Shown piece after piece: positions 1-6,007 of a DNA stretch of 11,135 nucleotides. The DNA comes from an uncultured Rhodospirillales bacterium (GTDB lineage Bacteria; Pseudomonadota; Alphaproteobacteria; Acetobacterales; Acetobacteraceae), in NCBI GenBank assembly GCA_903928045.1, contig CAIYPH010000861.1, positions 1-11,135 on the forward strand, written 5' to 3'. A model generated the notes under the pieces. It worked only from the letters and a program-made list of their open reading frames with translations. It made no database searches and was not told where the DNA came from. Both the position numbers and the translations under genes were made by a program. Positions within the stretch are counted from its first letter, which is position 1. Each line of letters begins with the position of its first letter.

Positions 1-76
1 AAGCGCCCGCACCCAACCTATGGATCATGGCAGCTGCCGGATTGGGACCGTATCAACAAGCAACACAATAAGAGCG
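1..76. other. Left-edge stretch, no supported gene
   Basis: This stretch has visibly lower GC than the genes that follow. A plus-strand frame beginning at base 3 is open from the window edge to a TAA at 69-71 and would encode a tail ending in GLGPYQQATQ. It could be the C-terminus of a gene entering from the left, but 22 codons with low GC at third positions are not enough to claim it. The other frames are no better. It is best treated as intergenic. Confidence 0.4.
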
Positions 77-113
77 AAGTTTTTTGCTTCTTTTTTTCAA
101 AAAAGAAGCGCTT
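77..113 (-). repeat. T/A-rich stem-loop repeat, copy 1
   Basis: A 37-base element identical to the one at 2144-2180. Its core, at 86-109, is GCTTC plus a T run facing an A run plus GAAGC, an 11-bp stem with a two-base centre (about 10 bp with a four-base loop). It is preceded by AAGTTTTTT. Read on either strand it creates spurious peptides such as RFFFEKKKQKT, which explains several false ORFs. Similar elements are, from general knowledge, frequent at gene ends in Acetobacteraceae. Orientation relative to genes suggests it serves the minus strand. Confidence 0.8.
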
Positions 114-118
114 GCTTC
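99..118 (-). terminator. Probable intrinsic terminator, minus strand
   Basis: On the minus strand the sequence reads GAAGC, loop AAGC, GCTTC, then six T. That is a 5-bp GC-containing hairpin directly followed by a T tract, the form of a Rho-independent terminator. It overlaps one arm of the longer T/A stem-loop. It would end transcripts of the doubtful minus-strand gene at 176-523. The hairpin is short, so strength is uncertain. Confidence 0.45.
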
Positions 119-175
119 CCCTCCAGACCGCGGGCGAGCGAAAGCCCCCGCGCATTGCCCCGAGGGAATGCCGGT

Positions 176-523
176 TTATGGCGCTGCTGAGGGTGCGTGC
201 AGCGGTGGTGGGGCGCGGGCGAGCGTGCCCGGGCCGAGGGCCCGCAGCGGCGTGATCGCGCGGCGGGCGCGATTGTCCTGCGGGAGGAGTTGCCCGGCGC
301 GCCAGGGGGCGGGTACGGCAACCCATTCGACCTCCGGCTCCGCCTGCATGTCGGCGGCAAGCGCGGCGTGCAGCACCACCACCGTGACCCCCGGGCGCGT
401 GAGCGCGCGCCGGCGCGCCGAGGCGGCGCCGAGCAGAGCTGCCAGCAGCGCGCGGAGCATCGTGCCAATGATGGCGGCGAGGCCGTGCGCGGCGTTGGGG
501 GAAGGGGTGGGCGCTTGGGGCAT
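176..523 (-). CDS. Hypothetical small protein
   Basis: A possible 115-residue protein that I do not recognise. It starts at an ATG at 523, giving MPQAPTPS. Residues about 14-36 are hydrophobic (GLAAIIGTMLRALLAALLGA) and could be a signal peptide or single membrane segment. After an RRR cluster comes TVVVLHAALAAD and an acidic stretch QAEPEVEW; the tail is proline- and alanine-rich. This frame is the least shadow-like of the six here, since competing frames are rich in Arg, His and Gly. A terminator-like element lies 58 bases past its stop and an AT-rich promoter region lies upstream, both supporting a minus-strand gene. There is no strong ribosome binding site: AGGA lies about 13 bases upstream. 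An internal start (MLRALLA) is also possible. It could still be a non-coding GC-rich ORF. Confidence 0.35.
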   Translation of the reverse strand: MPQAPTPSPNAAHGLAAIIGTMLRALLAALLGAASARRRALTRPGVTVVVLHAALAADMQAEPEVEWVAVPAPWRAGQLLPQDNRARRAITPLRALGPGTLARAPPPLHAPSAAP

Positions 524-556
524 GCGGTTTCGGTCATTCCTGTTGTTCGACAAGGG

Positions 557-585
557 ACAATAACTAACAATTTTATGACATGCAA
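557..585 (-). promoter_or_regulatory. Candidate promoter for the minus-strand small gene
   Basis: On the minus strand TTGCAT (585-580) and TATTGT (562-557) are separated by 17 bases, a reasonable sigma-70-type pair in a markedly AT-rich island of otherwise GC-rich DNA. The match to consensus is partial in both boxes. It would fire towards the small ORF starting at 523. Confidence 0.3.
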
Positions 586-618
586 GGTAAATTTGCCATG
601 CTTGGTAAAATTTCTTGC
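579..618. promoter_or_regulatory. AT-rich tandem motif, candidate operator
   Basis: Two adjacent, imperfect direct copies of CATGCnnGGTAAA-ATTT-TGC occur at 579-596 and 597-618. At the first copy, GGTAAATTTGCC (586-597) is nearly a perfect palindrome (five of six pairs). The island sits between the doubtful minus-strand gene and the amidase, where a regulator could control one or both. No regulator gene is in the window. The sequence shows the repeat; regulatory function is inferred. Confidence 0.3.
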
Positions 619-692
619 CTGCCGATGGTGTCCCGCCCGCCACGCCCCCGGCCCTGCTTGCGCCGGCGCGGCGGGCGGTGCACCGTTTGGCC

Positions 693-2030
693 ATGACCAC
701 TTTGCATCAGGCTGCCGCCGCGCTCGCGGCTGGCGAAACCACGTCCCGCGATCTCGTCGAGCAGTGCCTCGGCCGCATCGCTGATCCCGCTGGCGAGGGC
801 GCCCGCGCCTTTACCAAGGTGCACGCCGATAAGGCGCGCGCCCAGGCGGCGGCGATGGACATGCTGCGCCAGGCCGGGCGGGCGCCCGGGCCCTTCGCGG
901 GGATTCCCGTCGCGGTGAAGGATTTGTTCGACCTCGCGGGCGAGCCGACGCCGGCGGGCTCGAAGGTGCTGGCCGAGGCGCCGCCGGCGCGCGCCAACGC
1001 GCCGCTGATCCAGCGCATGCTCGATGCCGGGTTCGTCATCGTCGGGCGCACCAACATGACCGAGTTCGCCTTTTCGGGCCTCGGCATCAACCCGCATTAC
1101 GGCACCCCCGCCAGCCCGTGGGACCGCGCCAATCGCCGCATTCCCGGCGGCTCCTCCTCCGGCACCGCGGTGGCGGTGGCCGATGGCATGGCGATCGCCG
1201 GGCTTGGCACCGATACCGGCGGCTCCTGCCGCATCCCCGCGGCGATGTGCGGCGTTGTCGGCTATAAGCCGACCGCGCGGCGGGTGCCGATCACCGGCGT
1301 GCTGCCGCTCTCCACCAGCCTCGATTCGATCGGCCCGCTCGGCAATTCGGTGGCGTGCTGTGCTGCGATCGACGCGGTGCTGGCCGGGGAGACGGTGAGC
1401 GATCTGGTTCCGGCCGACGTCAAGGGCCTGCGCCTCGCGGTGCCGCAAAACTACTTTCTCGACGGGCTCGACGGCGCGGTGGCCAGCGCCTTCGATGGCG
1501 CGCTGCGCCGCCTCGCCGCCGCCGGGGCGCTGATCATCCCGACGCGCTTGCCCGAGATCGACGAAATCGCACCGGCCAACGCCAAGGGTAGCTTCTCGGC
1601 GGCCGAGTCCTACGCCTGGCACCGCGATCTGCTCGCCCGCGCCGAAGCCGGCTACGACCCCCGCGTGTCCTCGCGCATCCTGCTCGGCCGCACCATGCTG
1701 GCGGCCGATTATGTCGACCTGCTGCGCAAGCGCGCCGACATCATCGCCCGCTTCAACGCGGCCACGCAGGACTACGACGCCATCCTGGCGCCGACCTGCC
1801 CGCTGCTGCCGCCCCGCATCGCCGATCTCGCCGAGGAGGCGGCCTATACGCGGGCCAATATGCTGCAATTGCGCAACCCGACGGTGATGAACTTCCTCGA
1901 CCGCTGCTCCATCAGCCTGCCGTGCCATCGCCCCGGCGAGGCGCCGGTGGGGCTGATGGTGAGCGGGGAGACGATGGGCGACGCGCGGTTGTTCCGTATC
2001 GCGGCGGGGATTGAGGCGGCGTTGGGGTGA
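693..2030 (+). CDS. Amidase-signature family hydrolase
   Basis: A 445-residue amidase-signature (AS) enzyme, which hydrolyses carboxamides to acid and ammonia through a Ser-cisSer-Lys triad. All three residues can be placed: Lys76 in IPVAVKDLFD, cis-Ser154 in PGGSSSGTAV and nucleophile Ser178 in GTDTGGSCRIPA. The 24-residue Ser-Ser spacing matches that known for fatty acid amide hydrolase. Length fits the family, and there is no signal peptide, so it should be cytoplasmic. GatA of the tRNA-dependent amidotransferase belongs to the same family, but no gatB or gatC is adjacent, so a catabolic amidase is likelier; the substrate cannot be read from sequence. I chose ATG 693 because the AS domain begins directly after it (MTTLHQAAAAL). 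A TTG at 615 would add 26 proline-rich residues unlike the family. The ribosome binding site is poor. The gene stands alone and converges on dctA. Confidence 0.88.
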   Translation: MTTLHQAAAALAAGETTSRDLVEQCLGRIADPAGEGARAFTKVHADKARAQAAAMDMLRQAGRAPGPFAGIPVAVKDLFDLAGEPTPAGSKVLAEAPPARANAPLIQRMLDAGFVIVGRTNMTEFAFSGLGINPHYGTPASPWDRANRRIPGGSSSGTAVAVADGMAIAGLGTDTGGSCRIPAAMCGVVGYKPTARRVPITGVLPLSTSLDSIGPLGNSVACCAAIDAVLAGETVSDLVPADVKGLRLAVPQNYFLDGLDGAVASAFDGALRRLAAAGALIIPTRLPEIDEIAPANAKGSFSAAESYAWHRDLLARAEAGYDPRVSSRILLGRTMLAADYVDLLRKRADIIARFNAATQDYDAILAPTCPLLPPRIADLAEEAAYTRANMLQLRNPTVMNFLDRCSISLPCHRPGEAPVGLMVSGETMGDARLFRIAAGIEAALG

Positions 2031-2039
2031 AGGAGGCGT

Positions 2040-2075
2040 GTTCTTTTTGTGAACAAAAAGAACCAAAAAAACTTT
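2040..2075 (+). repeat. T/A-rich stem-loop repeat, diverged inverted copy 3
   Basis: Ten bases after the amidase stop, 2040-2063 forms a perfect 11-bp inverted repeat (GTTCTTTTTGT and ACAAAAAGAAC) with two central bases, so about 9-10 bp with a small loop. It is followed by CAAAAAAACTTT. Reverse-complemented, it aligns along its length with copies 1 and 2 (AAAGTTTTTT-G-TTCTTTTT...TTC-AAAAAGAA). It therefore belongs to the same family, in opposite orientation, placed just after a plus-strand gene. A role in ending or stabilising the amidase transcript is likely but not proven; no T tract follows the stem. Confidence 0.7.
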
Positions 2076-2143
2076 CTGTTCCGTTCCATGCCGTTGGCGT
2101 ACGTAGGCGAGATGGCTGGGAGCGGTACACAGTAAGTGAATAA

Positions 2144-2180
2144 AAGTTTTTTGCTTCTTTTTTTCAAAAAAGAAGCGCTT
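2144..2180 (-). repeat. T/A-rich stem-loop repeat, copy 2
   Basis: Identical over 37 bases to the element at 77-113. It begins 12 bases past the dctA stop on the minus strand. On that strand it reads GGAAGCGCTTC followed by six T, then the remainder of the T/A stem (2153-2176). Compared with copy 1 the proximal GC hairpin has lost its AAGC loop, leaving at most a 3-bp stem, so the terminator form is weaker here. It probably ends or protects the dctA mRNA. Confidence 0.75.
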
Positions 2181-2191
2181 CCTTGATTGCC

Positions 2192-3448
2192 TTATGCCCC
2201 TGACAGCGCCTTGCGCGCCTTGTCCATGTCGAGCTGACCTTCCCACCAGGCGACGAAGATGGTGGCGACGGTGTTGCCGAACAGGTTGGTGATGGCGCGG
2301 GCTTCGCTCATGAAGCGGTCGATTGCCAGGACCAGCACGATGCCGGTGACCGGGACTTTGCCGTTCAGGGTGGCGAGTGTGGCGGCCAGCGTGATGAAGC
2401 CGCCGCCGGTGATGGCGGCGGCGCCTTTGGAGGTCAGCAGCAGGACGGCGAGGATGAGCACGTAGTCGCCCCAGGAGAGTGGGATGTTGAGGGCCTGGGC
2501 GATGAAGGTGATTGCCATGGTGAAGTAGATGGAGGTGCCGTCGAGGTTGAAGGCGTAGCCGAGCGGGACGACGAGGCCGACCAGGGGGCGGTTGCAGCCG
2601 AGTTGTTCGAGCTTGCCCATCAGCGAGGGGAGCGCGGCCTCGGAGGAGGAGGTGCCGAGCACGATGAAGAACTCCTCGCGGATGAACTTCAGCACGGGCC
2701 ATAGCCGCAGGCCGGTGATGCGCATGACGATGTTCATGCCGACGAAGATGAAGAGCGCGCAGGTGATGTAGAAACAGGCCATGAGGTAGCCGAGCTGCAC
2801 CAGGGAGCCGAGGCCGTAGCGGCCGATGGTGAAGCTCATCGCCCCGAAGGCGCCGAGCGGCGCGAGTTTCATGATGATGCCGATCACCCGGAACAGCGCG
2901 GCGCCGGCTTCGTCGAGGAAGTGCACCACGTTGCGGCCGCGCTCGCCCATGCCGGCCAGGCCGATGCCGAACAGCAGGGAGAAGAACAGCACCGGCAGGA
3001 TATCGCCCTTGGCGAAGGCGCCGACGATGGTGTCGGGGATGATGTTCAGGAGGAACTGCGCCACCCCGACATGCGGCGCGTTGGTGTAGGTGGCGACGCG
3101 GGATTTATCGAGCGTCGCGGGATCGATGTTCAGCCCGGCGCCGGGGGCGACGAGGTGGCCGACGACGAGGCCGATGAGCATGGCGATGGTGGTGAGGATC
3201 TCGAAGTAGATGATCGCCTTCAGGCCGATCCGCCCGATCTCCTTGGTGTCGGTCAGCTTGCCGATGCCGACGACCACGGTGATGAAGATGATCGGCGCGA
3301 TCATCATTTTGACCAGCTTCACGAAGCCGTCGCCGAAGGGCTGCATTTCGACCGCGATGGTGGGCCAGAAATGGCCGAGCACGATGCCGATGGCGATGGC
3401 CACCAGCACCTGGACGTAGAGGGATTTCGACTGCTGGGCCTGGCTCAT
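2192..3448 (-). CDS. dctA: C4-dicarboxylate:cation symporter DctA
   Basis: A 418-residue inner-membrane transporter of the DAACS (glutamate/dicarboxylate symporter) family, taking up succinate, fumarate and malate with cations. Multiple hydrophobic segments run from residue 10 to 403. Family signatures are in order: serine-rich hairpin motif [11 protein letters not shown] (266-276), [20 protein letters not shown] (293-312), [14 protein letters not shown] (339-352) and [18 protein letters not shown] (375-392), where the Asp/Arg/Asn of TM8 bind substrate. Length matches characterised DctA (about 430). I chose ATG 3448 because the minus strand carries GGAGGGGAG about 7 bases upstream and the protein begins [21 protein letters not shown], as DctA proteins do. 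An ATG 96 bases further upstream would add a basic, non-membrane extension without a Shine-Dalgarno sequence. No DctB/DctD sensor genes are present. It is divergent from the FAH operon and converges on the amidase. Confidence 0.95.
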   Translation of the reverse strand: MSQAQQSKSLYVQVLVAIAIGIVLGHFWPTIAVEMQPFGDGFVKLVKMMIAPIIFITVVVGIGKLTDTKEIGRIGLKAIIYFEILTTIAMLIGLVVGHLVAPGAGLNIDPATLDKSRVATYTNAPHVGVAQFLLNIIPDTIVGAFAKGDILPVLFFSLLFGIGLAGMGERGRNVVHFLDEAGAALFRVIGIIMKLAPLGAFGAMSFTIGRYGLGSLVQLGYLMACFYITCALFIFVGMNIVMRITGLRLWPVLKFIREEFFIVLGTSSSEAALPSLMGKLEQLGCNRPLVGLVVPLGYAFNLDGTSIYFTMAITFIAQALNIPLSWGDYVLILAVLLLTSKGAAAITGGGFITLAATLATLNGKVPVTGIVLVLAIDRFMSEARAITNLFGNTVATIFVAWWEGQLDMDKARKALSGA

Positions 3449-3612
3449 CCTGTGCTCCCCTCCGGCGTGGCGGGTGAAATGCCGGTTCATGGTGGTTTTG
3501 CATTTCCGCGGCTGGTTGCGCCAGGGGGAATTGCGCCGCGGCACGTTGCGCGCCCGGGAGGCTCGCCTGTATGAACGCGGCGTTGCCCCTCGCGCGCCAG
3601 AAGGAACGTCCC
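3449..3612. promoter_or_regulatory. Divergent control region of dctA and the FAH operon
   Basis: A 164-base gap between two divergent start codons must hold promoters for both directions. It is GC-rich and I see no clear -35/-10 pair. On the minus strand TGGCGCGCGAGGGGCA (3599-3584) has the invariant GG and GC of a sigma-54 site at correct spacing, about 136 bases before dctA. Three other consensus positions fail, and such matches are common in GC-rich DNA. Ribosome binding sites for both genes lie at its edges. Confidence 0.5.
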
Positions 3613-4299
3613 ATGTCCGGCTACGTCATTGCTCCTCCCCCCGTGAGCTCCGTTCCGGTCGCCGGTGGCGGGGCGTTTCCGGTGCGCCGGGTGTTTTGTG
3701 TCGGGCGCAATTATGCCGAGCATGCGCGGGAGATGGGCTCGGACCCCGACCGGGAGCTGCCGTTCTTCTTCTGCAAGCCGGCCGATGCGCTGGTGACCGG
3801 AGACGCGGATATGCCGTACCCGAGCATGACGTCGAACCTGCATCACGAGATGGAGCTGGTGGTGGCGATTGGCACTGGGGGGAAGGATATCGCCGAGGCG
3901 GATGCGCTGTCGCATGTGTGGGGCTATGCGGCCGGGCTCGACATGACGCGGCGGGATTTGCAGAACGCGGCGAAGAAGGAGGGCAAGCCGTGGGACATGG
4001 GCAAGGGGTTTGATCAGTCCGCCCCGATCGGGGTGATGGTGCCGGTGAGCGCGTTTCCGGACCCGACCAGGGGCAAGATCGAGTTGAAGGTGAATGGCGC
4101 GGTGCGGCAGGTTTCGGATCTCTCGAAGCTGATCTGGTCGGTTGCGGAGACGATTGCGTTTCTCTCCAGGCTGGTGGCGCTGGCGCCCGGCGATCTGATC
4201 TTCACCGGCACGCCCGAGGGGGTGGCCGCGGTGGTGAAGGGGGATTTGCTTGAGGGGGTCGTCGAGGGTGTCGGCACCGTTACCGCGCGGATTGTCTGA
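3613..4299 (+). CDS. Fumarylacetoacetate hydrolase family protein (fumarylpyruvate hydrolase-like)
   Basis: A 228-residue single-domain FAH-family enzyme. Members cleave carbon-carbon bonds of acylpyruvates (fumarylpyruvate to fumarate and pyruvate in gentisate catabolism) or decarboxylate oxaloacetate, using Mg or Mn. The N-terminal block [21 protein letters not shown]...[10 protein letters not shown] resembles fumarylpyruvate hydrolases such as NagK. Metal ligands can be placed at Glu79 and Glu81 ([12 protein letters not shown]) and Asp110 ([14 protein letters not shown]). The C-terminal [10 protein letters not shown] (196-205) is typical. Length fits the YcgM/NagK type (about 220-230). I chose ATG 3613 because AAGGAA lies six bases upstream and the protein begins [13 protein letters not shown] 3571 would add 14 residues without a site. 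It is the first gene of a four-gene run, four bases from the next. No gentisate dioxygenase or isomerase is nearby, so the substrate is open; oxaloacetate or a diketo sugar acid remain possible. Confidence 0.9.
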   Translation: MSGYVIAPPPVSSVPVAGGGAFPVRRVFCVGRNYAEHAREMGSDPDRELPFFFCKPADALVTGDADMPYPSMTSNLHHEMELVVAIGTGGKDIAEADALSHVWGYAAGLDMTRRDLQNAAKKEGKPWDMGKGFDQSAPIGVMVPVSAFPDPTRGKIELKVNGAVRQVSDLSKLIWSVAETIAFLSRLVALAPGDLIFTGTPEGVAAVVKGDLLEGVVEGVGTVTARIV

Positions 4300-4303
4300 G
4301 CCG

Positions 4304-5113
4304 ATGGCCCAGACGCTGCGGGTGGCGACGTGGAACATCAATTCCCTTCGCCTGCGCCTGAAGCTCCTCGGCCAGGTGGCGGCGGAGTTGAAGCCGGACG
4401 TGATCTGCCTGCAGGAAACCAAGGTGCCGGACGAGTTGTTTCCGCCGAATGCCACCGCGGAGCTTGGCTATGAGCACGTCGCCTATCGGGGGATGAAGGG
4501 TTACAACGGGGTGGCGATCTTTTCGCGCCTGCCGCTCGAGGTGATGGGGGATACGCCGGATTGGTGTGGCAAGGGGGATTGCCGGCATCTCGCCGTGCGG
4601 GTTGCCGCGCCGGGCGGGGCGATCGAACTGCATGACTTCTACGTTCCCGCCGGCGGGGATGTGGCGGACCGGGAGGCCAACCCGAAATTCGGCCATAAGC
4701 TGGATTTCGTCGCCGAGGCCACCGATTATTTCCGCGGCCGGCAGGACCTCACGCGGGCGATCGTGGTGGGGGACCTCAACATCGCCCCGCTCGAGCACGA
4801 CGTGTGGAGCCACAAGCAACTGCTCGACGTGGTCAGTCACACGCCGCCGGAGACCGAGGGGCTCACCGCCTGGCGCGACACGCGGTTCTACGACGCCATG
4901 CGGCATTTCGTGCCCGACGACGAGAAGCTCTACACATGGTGGTCCTACCGCAATCGCGACTGGAAGGTCGCCAATCGCGGCCGCCGGCTTGACCATATCT
5001 GGGTGACGCCCGACCTGCGGGCGGGTCTGCGGGGGCTGACGGTGCATACCGCGGCACGGGATTGGCCACAGGGGAGCGACCATGTGCCGGTGATGCTGGA
5101 GCTTGAGGTGTAG
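4304..5113 (+). CDS. xthA: Exodeoxyribonuclease III
   Basis: A 269-residue endonuclease/exonuclease/phosphatase-fold enzyme, close to the 268 residues of E. coli exonuclease III. It cuts at abasic sites and removes 3' blocking groups in base-excision repair, with Mg. Catalytic residues are all visible: Asn11 (TWNINS), Glu38 (CLQETK), Tyr113 (DFYVPAG), Asp157 and Asn159 (VVGDLNIAP), Asp240 (RRLDHIW), and Asp259-His260 (GSDHVPV). The DNA-contact segment LYTWWSYRNRDWKVANRGRRLDHIW is typical of the bacterial type. ATG 4304 gives MAQTLRVATWNINS, and the fold starts immediately. It begins four bases after the FAH stop, so translation is probably coupled. A housekeeping repair gene inside a catabolic run is not unusual but says nothing about the neighbours' substrate. 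Confidence 0.95.
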   Translation: MAQTLRVATWNINSLRLRLKLLGQVAAELKPDVICLQETKVPDELFPPNATAELGYEHVAYRGMKGYNGVAIFSRLPLEVMGDTPDWCGKGDCRHLAVRVAAPGGAIELHDFYVPAGGDVADREANPKFGHKLDFVAEATDYFRGRQDLTRAIVVGDLNIAPLEHDVWSHKQLLDVVSHTPPETEGLTAWRDTRFYDAMRHFVPDDEKLYTWWSYRNRDWKVANRGRRLDHIWVTPDLRAGLRGLTVHTAARDWPQGSDHVPVMLELEV

Positions 5114-5139
5114 CGCCGGACAGACGCAAGGAGGCGCCG

Positions 5140-5970
5140 ATGAGGATCGTCGATACCCATTGCCATCTGATCTACCGGGACCGGCTGCGCTACCCGTGGC
5201 TGGAAGCGGTGCCGCTGCTCAACCGCGACTTCAGGATCGATGAATACCTCCCGCAGGCAAGGGCGGCGGGGATTACTGACATTCTCCACATGGAGGTAGA
5301 TGTCGCCGAAGGCGATATCGAGGCCGAGGCGGCGTTCACCGCCGGGCTCGGCCGCGGCATTCGTGGCACAATCGCGGGCTGCCGGCCGGAACTGCCGGGT
5401 TTCGCCGCCCAGCTTGAACGGCTGGCCGCCACCCCCGGCGTGAAGGGCCTGCGCCGTATTCTGCACACTCAACCGGACGAGCTTGGCCAATCCGCCCTGT
5501 TCGCCGCCAATATCGCCCGGCTGGCCGGCACCGGCCTGACGTTCGATTTCTGCGTGCTGCCACGCCAGATCCCGACCGCGCTGGCCCTGGCGCGGGCCTG
5601 TCCGGAGGTGCAATTCGTCCTCGATCATTGCGGCGTGCCCGATGTGAAGGGCAAATCGTTCGACCCATGGCGGACCAATCTGCGCGCCATCGCCAGCTTG
5701 CCCAACGTCGCGTGCAAGCTTTCAGGCATTGTCGCCTACGCCGACCCGGCCGCTTGGACCGTCGACGATCTGCGGCCCTACGCCATGCACGTGCTCGACA
5801 GTTTCGGGGCGGACCGTGTGGTGTGGGGCAGCGACTGGCCGGTTTGCACCCAATCCGCGCCGCTTGGCCGTTGGATGGAAGCGACCCATGACTTGCTGCG
5901 CGGTGCCGGCCCCGAAGCGCGGGCGCGGATCATGGGGCTCAACGCGCTGCGTATCTACCGGCTGGCGTGA
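5140..5970 (+). CDS. Amidohydrolase-family protein (COG3618-type lactonase-like)
   Basis: A 276-residue TIM-barrel hydrolase of the amidohydrolase superfamily. The COG3618 branch includes L-fuconolactonase, L-rhamnonolactonase and 2-pyrone-4,6-dicarboxylate lactonase, which open sugar-acid or pyrone lactones. Visible active-site residues are the strand-1 HxH (DTHCHL, His7 and His9), His109 (RILHT), His163 (LDHCGVPD) and the strand-8 Asp232 (VVWGSDWPVC). Length matches this branch. No signal peptide; cytoplasmic. The ATG has a strong Shine-Dalgarno sequence, AAGGAGG, five bases upstream, and lies 26 bases after the xthA stop. The next gene encodes an enolase-superfamily enzyme, a partner often seen with such lactonases in acid-sugar pathways (lactone to acid, then dehydration). 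That supports, but does not prove, a sugar-lactone substrate. Confidence 0.88.
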   Translation: MRIVDTHCHLIYRDRLRYPWLEAVPLLNRDFRIDEYLPQARAAGITDILHMEVDVAEGDIEAEAAFTAGLGRGIRGTIAGCRPELPGFAAQLERLAATPGVKGLRRILHTQPDELGQSALFAANIARLAGTGLTFDFCVLPRQIPTALALARACPEVQFVLDHCGVPDVKGKSFDPWRTNLRAIASLPNVACKLSGIVAYADPAAWTVDDLRPYAMHVLDSFGADRVVWGSDWPVCTQSAPLGRWMEATHDLLRGAGPEARARIMGLNALRIYRLA

Positions 5971-6007
5971 TGCCGGCGCCGACGACAGCATAACAGGACA
6001 GGTCAAC

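Noticed and set aside
84..784. Plus-strand open frames at 84-563 and 197-784
   Set aside because: The first starts inside the stem-loop repeat; both have shadow-like Arg/Gly/His-rich composition and no start-site signal.
693..2030. GatA subunit of the tRNA-dependent amidotransferase
   Set aside because: GatA shares the amidase signature, but no gatB or gatC is adjacent and the Lys region (VAVKDLFD) lacks the usual GatA wording (IAIKDN). A stand-alone amidase is simpler.
573..2702. A 709-codon minus-strand open frame opposite the amidase and running into dctA
   Set aside because: It is antisense to the amidase, crosses both stem-loop repeats (giving the artefact peptide RKRFFFEKKKQKT) and is rich in Arg, His and Gly. 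Clear family motifs are on the other frames.
3584..3599. Sigma-54 promoter for dctA, as in rhizobia
   Set aside because: Only the GG and GC pairs and a few other bases match; the TT before GC is missing. In GC-rich DNA this match is expected by chance, and no DctB/DctD genes are present.
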